This document shows positions 49,971-58,718 of a stretch of 64,000 nt of DNA, in pieces. The stretch covers positions 1-64,000 of the forward strand of contig DASUXA010000080.1 in the NCBI GenBank assembly GCA_036378155.1, in the 5' to 3' direction. The stretch comes from DASUXA01 sp036378155. Its GTDB lineage: Bacteria; Actinomycetota; Actinomycetes; Mycobacteriales; Micromonosporaceae. The stretch's first letter is position 1, and each line of letters starts with the position of its first letter. The notes under the pieces are model-generated. The model searched no databases. It was not told where the DNA came from and saw only the letters and a program-made list of their open reading frames with translations. A program made the position numbers and the translations under genes.

Positions 49971-50969
49971 TCACGTGAACAGCGGGTGGATCACCAGGTA
50001 GGAGAGCGCCGCGACCAGGGCGGCGGCGGGCAGGGTCAGGACCCAGGCGAGCACGATGTTGCCGGCGACGCCCCAGCGCACCGCGGACAGCCGCTTGGTC
50101 GCGCCGACCCCCATGATCGCCGAGGTGATCGTATGGGTGGTCGAGATCGGCAGTCCGAACTGCGCCGCCGCGTACAGCACGGCGGACGCGCTTGCCTCGG
50201 CGGAGAAGCCCTGCGGCGGCCCCAGGTGGATGACGCGACGCCCGAGGGTACGGATGATCCGCCAGCCGCCGCTGTAGGTGCCCAGCGCGATCACCGCCGC
50301 GGTCAGGAAGTACACCCAGGTCGGGATCTTGTTGCCCTGGTGGTACCCGCCCACGGTCAGCGCCAGCACGACGATGCCCATGGTCTTCGCGGCGTCCTGC
50401 ATGCCGTGCCCGACCGACATGGCGAACGCCGAGACGGTCTGCGCGTGCCGGAAACCCCGGTTCAGGCTGCCCGGATTGAGTTTCCGGAAGCCCCACAGCA
50501 CGCCGAGCATCACCAGGTACCCGAGGATCAGACCGACGACCGGCGACACCACCATCGGGATGACGACCTTCTGCCAGATGCCCTGCCATTCGACGATTCC
50601 GCCGTAAGCGAGCGTGGCACCGACCAGACCGCCGATGAGCGCGTGCGACGACGACGACGGGATACCGAAGTACCAGGTGATGAGGTTCCACGCGATCGCG
50701 CCCATGAGCGCGGCGAGGACCACGCCGAGGCTGGTCAGACCGTTGGGCAGGGTGACCACGCCCTTGCCGACGGTACTGGCGACCTTGGCGCCGAAGAACG
50801 AGCCGACGAGGTTGCCGAGGGCGGCCATGGCGAGCCCGATGCGCGGGGTGAGTGCCCGGGTGGACACCGAGGTCGCGATCGCGTTCGCCGCGTCGTGGAA
50901 CCCGTTGGTGTAGTTGAACACCATCGCGACCACGATGACCACGACGGTGGCGAGAAGTATCGCGCTCAC
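49971..50969 (-). CDS. pit: Low-affinity inorganic phosphate transporter (Pit)
   Basis: 332 residues, about ten membrane helices with both PHO4 repeats: FNYTNGFHDAANAIATSVSTRAL and ISTTHTITSAIMGVGATKR, and WYFGIPSSSSHALIGGLVGA. Proton-coupled metal-phosphate uptake. Located 4 bp after the DUF47 partner (GTG start). Confidence 0.96.
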   Translation of the reverse strand: MSAILLATVVVIVVAMVFNYTNGFHDAANAIATSVSTRALTPRIGLAMAALGNLVGSFFGAKVASTVGKGVVTLPNGLTSLGVVLAALMGAIAWNLITWYFGIPSSSSHALIGGLVGATLAYGGIVEWQGIWQKVVIPMVVSPVVGLILGYLVMLGVLWGFRKLNPGSLNRGFRHAQTVSAFAMSVGHGMQDAAKTMGIVVLALTVGGYHQGNKIPTWVYFLTAAVIALGTYSGGWRIIRTLGRRVIHLGPPQGFSAEASASAVLYAAAQFGLPISTTHTITSAIMGVGATKRLSAVRWGVAGNIVLAWVLTLPAAALVAALSYLVIHPLFT

Positions 50970-50973
50970 GAAG

Positions 50974-51600
50974 TCAGGACTCCTTGACCGCGATCGTCTC
51001 GACGGTGTTCGCGACGTGTTCGAACGCGTCGCAGGCCGCCTCCAGTTCGTCGGCGACTTCCTTCATCTTGAGCACGGTCAGCGCGTCGTACTCGCCGGAG
51101 AACATGCGGACCAGCAGCATCCGGTACGCCCGGTCGCCCTCGTTCTCCAGCCGGTTGGTCTCCACCCAGTAGTCGCGCAGGTCGCTCATGACCTTGAGCT
51201 GGGTCATCGCCGAGGCGACCAGTTTCGCCTGCTGGCCCAGCACGTCGACGATCTCGTGCATCTCCCTGGGCAGGGTGGGCAGGCTGGTCAGCCCGTACAG
51301 GTACACCAGGCTCCCGACCGCTTCCAGGTGGTCCATCACGTCGTCGAGGTTGCTGGCGAGCCGGTAGATGTCCTCGCGATCGAACGGGGTGATGAACGAG
51401 GAGTTGATCTTGTTGAACAACTCGTGGGTGATCGCGTCGCTGTCGTGCTCGACCTCGATCAGGCGCTCGCTGATCGACTGGACGTCCGCCCCGGGCAGGG
51501 CGAGTTCGGTCAGCAGGTCGGTACCGCGCACCAGGTTTTGCGCCGCCCGGATGAAGAACTCATAGAACGCGTTGTCACTGGGTCGCAGAGAGATACGCAC
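50974..51600 (-). CDS. DUF47/PhoU-like Pit accessory protein
   Basis: 208 residues, all-helical PhoU_div: EVEHDSDAITHELFNKINSSFITPFDREDIYRLASNLDDVMDHLE is the metal-cluster E/D-rich core; DRAYRMLLVRMFSGEYDALTVLKMKEVADELE the second repeat. It controls Pit activity. GTG 51600 with a GAGGA-type site. Promoter region has TAACAT (51657-51652) and a PHO box upstream. Confidence 0.93.
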   Translation of the reverse strand: MRISLRPSDNAFYEFFIRAAQNLVRGTDLLTELALPGADVQSISERLIEVEHDSDAITHELFNKINSSFITPFDREDIYRLASNLDDVMDHLEAVGSLVYLYGLTSLPTLPREMHEIVDVLGQQAKLVASAMTQLKVMSDLRDYWVETNRLENEGDRAYRMLLVRMFSGEYDALTVLKMKEVADELEAACDAFEHVANTVETIAVKES

Positions 51601-51705
51601 GGCGGGTCCTCGCCTCGCTCGGTCGGAAGGGTGGGCTGCGGGCCGGTGGGAATGTTAGGGGGCCGCTCATCAGGCGTTTCGCCGGCCCGCCCGAGTCTTT
51701 CTCGC

Positions 51706-51738
51706 ATTCATCGGACGTTCACCTGGTGTTCATGTTCG
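51706..51738 (+). promoter_or_regulatory. PHO box upstream of the DUF47-pit operon
   Basis: Three in-register 11-nt units: ATTCATCGGAC (51706), GTTCACCTGGT (51717) and GTTCATGTTCG (51728). It covers the ppk2 stop codon and lies 106-138 bp before the DUF47 start; units read GTTCA on the strand opposite to the gene. Confidence 0.7.
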
Positions 51739-52646
51739 GCTTGTTCGTCTTCGGCGCGCCGCGACCCCGCCGGGGCCCCCGGCCGCGCGTCGCCGAGCAG
51801 TCGCGCCCGCTCCACCTCGACGTCGAACTCGGCCGGTGGGTACCGCAATCCGAGATCCGCCAGCGTCGCCCGGAGCAGGTGCGACACCGCCCAATTGCGG
51901 TACCACTTGTGGTCGGCGGGCACCACGAACCAGGGTGCGACGTCGGTACCGCAGCGACTCAGCGCGTCCGCGTACGCGGTCTGGTAGTCCGACCAGTACG
52001 CGCGCTCGTCGATGTCGGCGGGGTTGTACTTCCAGTGCTTGGTCGGATCGTCCAGCCGGGCGAGCAGTCGACGGCGCTGTTCCTGGTACGAGATGTGCAG
52101 CATGATCTTGAGCAGCACGCAACCGCTGTCGACCAGTTCCCGTTCGAACTCGTTGATCCGGGCGTACCGGTGCTGCCAGACCCGCTCGGGTACCAGGTTG
52201 TGCACCCGGGCGATCAGCACGTCCTCGTAGTGCGAGCGGTTGAAGACGCCGATGTACCCCTTCTCGGGCAGCGCGCGCCGGATCCGCCACAGGAAGTCGT
52301 GCGACAACTCTTCCGGCGTCGGTGTGCCGAACGCCACGACGCGCAGCCCCTCGGGATTCATCACACCGGCGACCTTCTTGATCGTGCCGTCCTTGCCGCC
52401 GCAGTCCATCGCCTGCAGGACCATGAGCAACCGGCGGTCACCGGCGCCGACCTTCGCCGTCGCGTACAGCCGCTCCTGCAACGAGGCGAGGTCCTCGGCG
52501 ACCGCCGCCAGATCGGCGCGCGCCCACCGCTTCGGGTGCTCGCGTACCTTCCGGTCGTCCGGCAGCCCGGGTGTCGAGCCGGCATCGATCGCGGACAGGT
52601 CCACTGGCGCGCCCGGCGGCAACCGCAGCACGTCGCGCAGATCCAT
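51708..52646 (-). CDS. ppk2: Polyphosphate kinase 2 family protein
   Basis: 312 residues. Walker-A-like QAMDCGGKDGTI, NRSHYEDVLIARVHNLVPERVW (Walker B and lid), LKIMLHISYQEQRRRL, and HWKYNPADIDERAYWSDY. PPK2 enzymes use polyphosphate to phosphorylate nucleotides. C-terminal 25 residues are polar, Glu/His-rich and non-conserved. A single good PHO-type unit, GTTCACCTGGC, lies 44 bp before the start (52690-52700). Confidence 0.93.
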   Translation of the reverse strand: MDLRDVLRLPPGAPVDLSAIDAGSTPGLPDDRKVREHPKRWARADLAAVAEDLASLQERLYATAKVGAGDRRLLMVLQAMDCGGKDGTIKKVAGVMNPEGLRVVAFGTPTPEELSHDFLWRIRRALPEKGYIGVFNRSHYEDVLIARVHNLVPERVWQHRYARINEFERELVDSGCVLLKIMLHISYQEQRRRLLARLDDPTKHWKYNPADIDERAYWSDYQTAYADALSRCGTDVAPWFVVPADHKWYRNWAVSHLLRATLADLGLRYPPAEFDVEVERARLLGDARPGAPAGSRRAEDEQAEHEHQVNVR

Positions 52647-52718
52647 GGTCAGATGATGGCCCAGGTCGGCGCGGACCGCCCGTCGAGCGGTTCACCTGGC
52701 GCACGCCCAGTGCGGACC

Positions 52719-53255
52719 TCAGCGCGCCGGTTCCGCCGCGATCGCGGCGTCCAGCCACGGGCGGTACGCGGACGCGAACGGCTCGGTACCGTCGCCCAGC
52801 GCCCCGACCAGCCAGTGCGCCGCCGCGCGCGCCTGCGCCACCACCTGATCCGGGTACCCGTAACGCGCCCGGTGCTCGGCGAACTCGTCCTCGTCGAGAA
52901 GCTCGATCTCACCGGTACGGCGACGCCGCACGTCGAGGTCGAGGTCCACCAACGACACCTCTCCCTCGCCCCAGATCGCCGGTGTGGTGATGTCGCAGTA
53001 CACCTCGGTCCGGCGCGGCGCCGCGTTGAACATCGCCGTCCACCACGCGTCGCTGGGTACGAGCAGCGTGTACGCCTCCTCGCGGACCGCGTCGCCGCCG
53101 GCGAGCGTGGCGACCGTACCGGCGGCGACCAGCAGCCAACTGCCCTCCGGTCGGCGCGCCACGAGGCGCGCCGGGTAGCTGCGGTGCGGTGTGCCGTCGT
53201 ACTTGAAGTAGCGCACCCAGACGGTTTCGCTGCCCTCGGGCTCGCCGCCAGTCAT
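52719..53255 (-). CDS. DUF402 (FomD/SA1684-like) nucleotide phosphohydrolase-type protein
   Basis: 178 residues: WVRYFKYDGTPHRSYPARLV, TEVYCDITTPAIWGEGEVSLVDLDLDVRR with the conserved acidic residues that bind metals, and LLDEDEFAEHRARYGYP. Family members hydrolyse nucleoside diphosphates or cytidylyl adducts. ATG 53255 is 6 nt after TACTGT. Confidence 0.87.
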   Translation of the reverse strand: MTGGEPEGSETVWVRYFKYDGTPHRSYPARLVARRPEGSWLLVAAGTVATLAGGDAVREEAYTLLVPSDAWWTAMFNAAPRRTEVYCDITTPAIWGEGEVSLVDLDLDVRRRRTGEIELLDEDEFAEHRARYGYPDQVVAQARAAAHWLVGALGDGTEPFASAYRPWLDAAIAAEPAR

Positions 53256-53387
53256 GTCCGCACAGTACCGCCCGGGATCGCGTCGGACCGGAACCGGGAA
53301 CGCGCCACCCGCCGCGCGGCGGACACCCCGGCGCGCCGGGTGTGGACGTCGCGGCGCGTCGTCAGCCGGGGCGGGTACCGTCGCGAC

Positions 53388-55373
53388 GTGAGCATCGCCC
53401 CCGCCCGCACCCGCCCCACCGTCGACCACCTGCTGTCCGCCGCGGTCGGCGGGATTCCCGGCGGCGCGCCACGCCCCGGGCAGCAGCGGATGGCCGCGGC
53501 GGTCGCCGAGGCGGTGCGCACCGGCGAGCATCTGCTGGTACAAGCCGGCACCGGCACCGGAAAGTCGCTGGCTTACCTGGTGCCGGCGTTGCTGGTCGAC
53601 GGCCCGGTGGTGATCTCCACCGCGACTCTCGCCCTGCAGTCCCAGCTCGTCGACCACGACCTGCCCCGCCTGGTGGAGGCGGTCGAGCCGCTGCTAGGTC
53701 GGCGACCCACGTTCGCCGTGCTCAAGGGGCGTCACCACTATCTGTGCCTGGCGCGACTGGAGAACACCAGCGAGGACGAACCGGGCGACACGCTGTTCGA
53801 CGCGGACGTCCAGGGACGGACGAAGTGGCTCGGCGAAGCGGGTCGGCTGGGCAAGCAGATCCAGCGACTGCGCGACTGGGCGATGGAGACCGAGACGGGC
53901 GACCGCGACGAACTCGATCCCGGCGTGGACGACCAGGCGTGGCGCATGGCGTCGATGCCGTCGCGGGAGTGCGTCGGGGCGGCGCGCTGCCCGTACGGCG
54001 CGGAATGCTTCGCCGAGGCGTCGCGCGCCCGCGCCCGCGAGGCGGACATCGTGGTCACCAACCACAGCCTGCTCGCCGTGGACATGCTGTCCGAGCGGAA
54101 CATCATGCCCCCGCACAAGCTGCTCATCATCGACGAGGCGCACGAGCTCGCCGACCGGGTGTCCAGCGCCGAACAGGCGGAGCTGACCCCGGACGCGGTC
54201 GACCGCGCCGCCCGCCGAGCGCGCAGCCTGCTCGATCCGGAGACGTTCGAGGCGCTGCAGGAGGCCGGCGACGGGCTCGCCGTCGGGCTGGCGGAGGCGG
54301 CACCGGGACGGCTCACCACCGGGCTGCCCCAGCCGTTGGCGGAAGCCTGCACGCTGCTGGACGCGGCGACCCGGCGGGCGCTCGACCGGATCGGCGACAT
54401 CAAGGCCGACGATCCCGACCCGGTGCGCAAACAGCAGGCCAAGGGCGTGCTGACCGAACTGTCGGCGACCGCGCAACGGCTGCTCGCCGCCGCCGATCAC
54501 GACGTGGCGTGGATCGAACGGGACGACCGGCGGCGCGCCGTCGTGGTCGCCCCGCTGTCCGTCGCCGGTACGCTCGCCAACCGCCTGTACGCCGACCGCG
54601 TGGTGGTCGCGACGTCGGCGACCTTGGCGCTGGGCGGTCGCTTCGACACCGTCGCCCGTTCCCTCGGACTGCCCGCCGACGGCGAAGGCGGCGAGGGACC
54701 GGCGTGGCGCTCGCTGGACGTCGGCTCCCCGTTCCGGTACGAGAAGCAGGGCGTGCTGTACGTCGCCGCGCATCTGCCCCGCCCGACCCAGTCGGGGCTG
54801 TCCGACGCCGCCGCCGACGAGTTGGTACGCCTGGTCGAAGCATTGGGCGGACGCACCCTCGGACTGTTTTCGTCGCGCCGCGCCGCGCAGCGGGCAGCCG
54901 AGGTGGTACGCGCCCGGACCGGGCTCACCGTGCTCCTGCAGGGCGACGAGGCGCTGCCCCTGCTGGTCCGCCGGTTCCGCGACGACCGGGCGAGCTGCCT
55001 GTTCGGCGTCATGTCGCTGTGGCAGGGCGTGGACGTACCAGGTGACGCCTGCCAACTGGTGGTCATCGACCGGCTGCCGTTCCCCCGACCCGACGAGCCG
55101 CTCGCCGCGGCGCGCGCCGCCGCCGTCGACGCCGCCGGCGGGTCGGGGTTCGCGTCGGTCAGCGTGCCGATCGCGGCGGTACGGCTCGCCCAGGGCGTCG
55201 GTCGGCTCATCCGGTCGGCCACCGACCGGGGTGTCGTGGCGGTGCTCGACTCGCGGCTGGAGACGGCGCGCGGGTACGGCGCGTTCATGCGCCGCTCGCT
55301 GCCGCCGTTCTGGTACACCACGAAGCCCGACGTCGTGGCGGGGGTGCTCAGCCGCCTCGCCGCCGGCAGCTGA
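53388..55373 (+). CDS. dinG: DinG/XPD-family ATP-dependent DNA helicase
   Basis: 661 residues, superfamily 2. Walker A VQAGTGTGKSLAYLVPAL; four cysteines for an Fe-S cluster (LKGRHHYLCLARL, SRECVGAARCPYGAECF); DEAH box IIDEAHELADR; motif III VVVATSATLALGGRFD; motif VI VRLAQGVGRLIRSATDRG. 5'-3' helicase for R-loop/repair structures. The GTG at 53388 is 6 nt after TACCGT; the long open frame upstream is antisense to ppk2 and DUF402. Confidence 0.93.
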   Translation: MSIAPARTRPTVDHLLSAAVGGIPGGAPRPGQQRMAAAVAEAVRTGEHLLVQAGTGTGKSLAYLVPALLVDGPVVISTATLALQSQLVDHDLPRLVEAVEPLLGRRPTFAVLKGRHHYLCLARLENTSEDEPGDTLFDADVQGRTKWLGEAGRLGKQIQRLRDWAMETETGDRDELDPGVDDQAWRMASMPSRECVGAARCPYGAECFAEASRARAREADIVVTNHSLLAVDMLSERNIMPPHKLLIIDEAHELADRVSSAEQAELTPDAVDRAARRARSLLDPETFEALQEAGDGLAVGLAEAAPGRLTTGLPQPLAEACTLLDAATRRALDRIGDIKADDPDPVRKQQAKGVLTELSATAQRLLAAADHDVAWIERDDRRRAVVVAPLSVAGTLANRLYADRVVVATSATLALGGRFDTVARSLGLPADGEGGEGPAWRSLDVGSPFRYEKQGVLYVAAHLPRPTQSGLSDAAADELVRLVEALGGRTLGLFSSRRAAQRAAEVVRARTGLTVLLQGDEALPLLVRRFRDDRASCLFGVMSLWQGVDVPGDACQLVVIDRLPFPRPDEPLAAARAAAVDAAGGSGFASVSVPIAAVRLAQGVGRLIRSATDRGVVAVLDSRLETARGYGAFMRRSLPPFWYTTKPDVVAGVLSRLAAGS

Positions 55374-55426
55374 CCGCCTGTCGCGGCCAAGGACGCGGGC
55401 GCGCCGGTGGCGGGGCAGCCGCCCGG

Positions 55427-56818
55427 TTAGTCCTCGATGGTGACGGTTCGTCGGGGCGGTGGGTCGGGTTTGTCGCGCCGCCGCGACGCGAGGTGCCGCA
55501 CGCCGGTGTTGAGCACCGCGACGATCGGTACCGCGACCAGCGCGCCGATGATCCCGGCGAGGATGCTGCCGGTGGCGATCGCGACGATCACCGCGAGCGG
55601 GTGGATCGCGACCGCCCGACCCATGATCAACGGCTGGAGCAGGTGCCCTTCGAGCTGCTGTACCGCGATGACCGCGGCGATCACCAGCAGCGCGGTGACC
55701 GGACCACGGGTGACCAGGGCGACCAGCACCGCGACGGTACCGGACAGGGTGGCGCCGACGATCGGTACGAACGCGCCGAGGAACACCAGCGCCGCCAGCG
55801 GAAAGGCGAACTCGACCCGCAGGATCAGCAACGCGATGCCGATACCGACCGCGTCGATGAAAGCGACCAGCACGGTCGCACGCACGTACGCGACCAGCGT
55901 CCCCCAACCCGCCTCACCTGCGCTGGCGATCGGCGCGCGGGCACGCGCGGGCAGCAGGCTCACCAGGAAGTACCAGATCTTGCGACCGTCGCGGAGGAAG
56001 AAGAACGTCGAGAACAGCACCAGGAACATCGCCGCGAGCACCTCGACAACCGTGGTCGCCGTGGTCAGCGCCCCGGAGGTGAGCGCCTCGCGGTGCGTGT
56101 TCAGCCAATTCTGCGCCGCGTCGAGCGCGCCGCTGAGTTGGCGGTCGGACAGGTGCAGCGGACCGCGCCGGAACCAGTTCTGGATCTGCCGGATGCCGTT
56201 CTCGGCGTTGCGCGACAGGTCCGGCATGCCGTTGACGAACTCGTTGATGACCAGGGTCAGGGTGCCGGCTACCGCGGCGATCCCGGCGATCAGGACGAGC
56301 GCGGTCGCGAGGGAGGGCTTCACCCGGGCGCGGGTGCGCAGCCAGCCGACTGCGGGCGACAGCAACGCCGCCAGCAGCAGCGCGATCGCCAACGGAATCA
56401 TCACCAGCTTGAGCTTGCCGACCACCCAGATCACCGCGACCGCGGCGGTGACCACCAGCAGCAGCCGCCACGACCAGGCGGCGGCGATGCGCAGTTCGCG
56501 GGGGATCAGGTCTTCGTCCGCCGCGCGCAACTGGCTCGACGGGGTATGCCCGTCGATCCGGTCCTCGACCACCCGGTCGGTCCGGTCCGTCCCGGCGTCC
56601 GCGTCGTGCGCCACGACCGTGTGGTCCGCGTCGTGCGGCACAACCGTGTGGTCCGCGTCGTGCCGCACACCTGCGCGCTCCGCGCCGTGCCCGACACCGC
56701 CGTGATCCGGGTTGGGGGCCGCGACCGCGTCGTCCTCGACGACGCTGGCACGCACCGACGCGCGACCGGCCTCGTACGCGCGCCGGATGCCCTCGCGCAC
56801 CTGGTCCAGCCTGCCCAC
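55427..56818 (-). CDS. AI-2E/PerM-family transporter with His/Asp-rich N-terminus
   Basis: 463 residues. The N-terminal about 120 are soluble and contain a nonapeptide repeat (HDADHTVV[P/A]). The membrane domain has seven to eight helices with family segments VMIPLAIALLLAALLSPAVGWL, RKIWYFLVSLLPARAR and EGHLLQPLIMGRAVAIHPLAVIVAI. PerM-type proteins act as exporters or proton antiporters. GTG 56818 has GGGGG 7 nt upstream; TACGGT (56855-56850) gives a short leader. Confidence 0.87.
   Translation of the reverse strand: MGRLDQVREGIRRAYEAGRASVRASVVEDDAVAAPNPDHGGVGHGAERAGVRHDADHTVVPHDADHTVVAHDADAGTDRTDRVVEDRIDGHTPSSQLRAADEDLIPRELRIAAAWSWRLLLVVTAAVAVIWVVGKLKLVMIPLAIALLLAALLSPAVGWLRTRARVKPSLATALVLIAGIAAVAGTLTLVINEFVNGMPDLSRNAENGIRQIQNWFRRGPLHLSDRQLSGALDAAQNWLNTHREALTSGALTTATTVVEVLAAMFLVLFSTFFFLRDGRKIWYFLVSLLPARARAPIASAGEAGWGTLVAYVRATVLVAFIDAVGIGIALLILRVEFAFPLAALVFLGAFVPIVGATLSGTVAVLVALVTRGPVTALLVIAAVIAVQQLEGHLLQPLIMGRAVAIHPLAVIVAIATGSILAGIIGALVAVPIVAVLNTGVRHLASRRRDKPDPPPRRTVTIED
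56597..56672 (-). repeat. 27-bp in-frame tandem repeat in the perM-like gene
   Basis: Units start at 56597, 56624 and 56651 (third partial), each about 27 nt with few differences, encoding H-D-A-D-H-T-V-V plus one variable residue. Confidence 0.85.
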
Positions 56819-56992
56819 GAAGGCACCCCCTCGGCCGTTGATGTCTTTAACCGTACCGACCTCTGTCACCACCGCACGTGATCGCACTCGTCGTGCCGCC
56901 GCCCCGCGGTACCGGCGTGCCGACGTGCGTCGGTTCCGCGTCGCGGCGAGCGGCTGACGCCGGCGCGTCGCACAGGATGTACGGTCTGCGTC

Positions 56993-57331
56993 GTGACCGC
57001 CACACGAACCACCGATCAGGGCCTGCCGATCCGCCTGCTGCACGACCGGGTACTCGTCCGTCTCGAGGGCAACGAGGGTGAGCGGCGCTCGGCGGCGGGC
57101 ATCGTGATCCCGGCGACCGCCTCGGTCGGGCGCCGACTGTCCTGGGCTACCGCCGTCGGCGTCGGCCCCCACGTGCGCTCGATCGTCACCGGGGACCGGG
57201 TGCTGTTCGACCCCGAGGACCGTTCCGAGGTCGAGTTGCAGGGTCAGGAGTACATCCTGCTGCGCGAACGCGACGTGCACGCGGTCGCCGCGCACCGGGT
57301 GGAGACCGACGGGACCGGGCTCTACCTGTAG
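56993..57331 (+). CDS. GroES-like co-chaperonin family protein, orphan
   Basis: 112 residues of Cpn10 fold: IRLLHDRVLVRLE, SAAGIVIPATAS and GDRVLFDPEDRSEVELQGQEYILLRERDVHAV. The mobile loop is shortened and divergent (GERRSAAG in place of the usual TTASGLVIPDTA) and no groEL is adjacent, so it is probably a paralogue. GTG 56993 is 7 nt after TACGGT. Confidence 0.85.
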   Translation: MTATRTTDQGLPIRLLHDRVLVRLEGNEGERRSAAGIVIPATASVGRRLSWATAVGVGPHVRSIVTGDRVLFDPEDRSEVELQGQEYILLRERDVHAVAAHRVETDGTGLYL

Positions 57332-57356
57332 CCGGGGCTGGTCGGGGCGCTCGGTG

Positions 57357-58718
57357 TCAGTACGGCGGGGGTGTGCCCCCGGATGCCGGGGCGAGCACCA
57401 ACGGCACCGGTACCACCGGCTGCGCGGGTGGTTGCCATTCGCGCACCTGACCGTCGGGGAACCGCAGCAGGTACCGCGAGCCGTCCCAGAGCGCCTGCGG
57501 CGCGAGCGGGTCGCGCCCGGTGTACACCGCCCGGTACGCGGTGATCGCGTCGAGTAGCCGGCGCTCCTCCTGCTGCGCGGACTGCGGGGTCAGCCGGGCG
57601 CTGCCGCGCTGCATCGCGTCGCGCAGCAACGCGAGTTGGGTGGCGGTGAACTGGTACCCCCGCATCGCGCCGGCGCCCGGCTCCCCGGCGACCCGGCGCG
57701 CCCACCGGCGCGCGGACAACCGCCGCCCGACCGTCGCCAGCGAGGCGACCTCGGGCGGCGAGAGCCACCCCGCGCGCACGTACACCGGCAGCACCCGCTG
57801 GGTCAGCCGCGCCTCGTACCCGCGCAGCCAGATCGCGAAGCCGACCATGCCGAAGAAGATCGGCATCATCACCGAGAAGTACCCGTACAGCAGCACCAGG
57901 GGCTGATTCGCCTCGTTGGCGACGGTCGCCATCAGGTTCCACGAGCTGTGCAGCAGCATCGCGGTGAGCAGCCCGGCGACCGGGGCGAGCCGGCGCACCC
58001 AGCGGTCGCCGGTACGCGCGGCGACTCCCAGCCCGATGCCGGTCATCGAGGTGAACAGCGGGTGGGCGAACCCGGACAGCACGATCCGCCCGATGAAGAT
58101 GGCGATCACGGCGGCGACCGCCTGTGCCACGCCGCCCTTGTCGGCGTTCGCGGCGTACCCGTATCCGCCCAGGTAAAGGATGTTCTCCACCATCGCGAAC
58201 CCGGTGGCGGACAGCCCACAGTAGACGATGCCGTCCACCACGCCGGAGACCGCCTCGCGGCGCCGCCAGAACAGCAGGATCGGCCCCGCCGCCTTCATCG
58301 ACTCCTCGATCACCGGCGCCACCACCACGGCGACCAGCGCGTCGGGCAACCCCACATGCCGGAACAGCCACGCCCCGCCGGTGTTCACCGCGAGCGCCAC
58401 GCTGGTCGCGACGAACGCGCCCCAGGCGAAGCAGAACAGCAGGTACTTGACGGGTTCCGGTTCGTACCGGTCCAGCCACAGGAAGCTGATCACCAGGACC
58501 GGGACCGGGATGATCGCCGCGACGAAGCCGACGGCGAGGGCGACCGGACCGATGTTGTACCCGACGTAGGTGAGGATGCCGATGCCGCACAGCGCGATGA
58601 ACGCGACGAGCCCGCCGAGCCACGCGGCGCGACGCCATTCGAAGCGGCGCGGGGGCGGCGGCGGGGCGACCACCGGCCCCGGCGTCTGGTACGGCAGCTC
58701 ACCGCTCGGCAGCGTCAT
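57357..58718 (-). CDS. PrsW-family intramembrane metalloprotease
   Basis: 453 residues, eight to nine membrane helices. Catalytic motifs: VAPVIEESMKA (EExxK), GLSATGFAMVENILYL (ExxxY-type), GFAHPLFTSMTG (HxxxS) and LLHSSWN. PrsW proteins cleave anti-sigma factors. A C-terminal cytosolic region of about 130 residues contains a WQPP-rich end. The ATG is 6 nt after TAGGCT, inside the end of the upstream FUSC gene (20-bp overlap). Confidence 0.93.
   Translation of the reverse strand: MTLPSGELPYQTPGPVVAPPPPPRRFEWRRAAWLGGLVAFIALCGIGILTYVGYNIGPVALAVGFVAAIIPVPVLVISFLWLDRYEPEPVKYLLFCFAWGAFVATSVALAVNTGGAWLFRHVGLPDALVAVVVAPVIEESMKAAGPILLFWRRREAVSGVVDGIVYCGLSATGFAMVENILYLGGYGYAANADKGGVAQAVAAVIAIFIGRIVLSGFAHPLFTSMTGIGLGVAARTGDRWVRRLAPVAGLLTAMLLHSSWNLMATVANEANQPLVLLYGYFSVMMPIFFGMVGFAIWLRGYEARLTQRVLPVYVRAGWLSPPEVASLATVGRRLSARRWARRVAGEPGAGAMRGYQFTATQLALLRDAMQRGSARLTPQSAQQEERRLLDAITAYRAVYTGRDPLAPQALWDGSRYLLRFPDGQVREWQPPAQPVVPVPLVLAPASGGTPPPY

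Noticed and set aside
56597..56672. CRISPR-like repeats
   Set aside because: Repeats are contiguous, in-frame and coding; no spacers.
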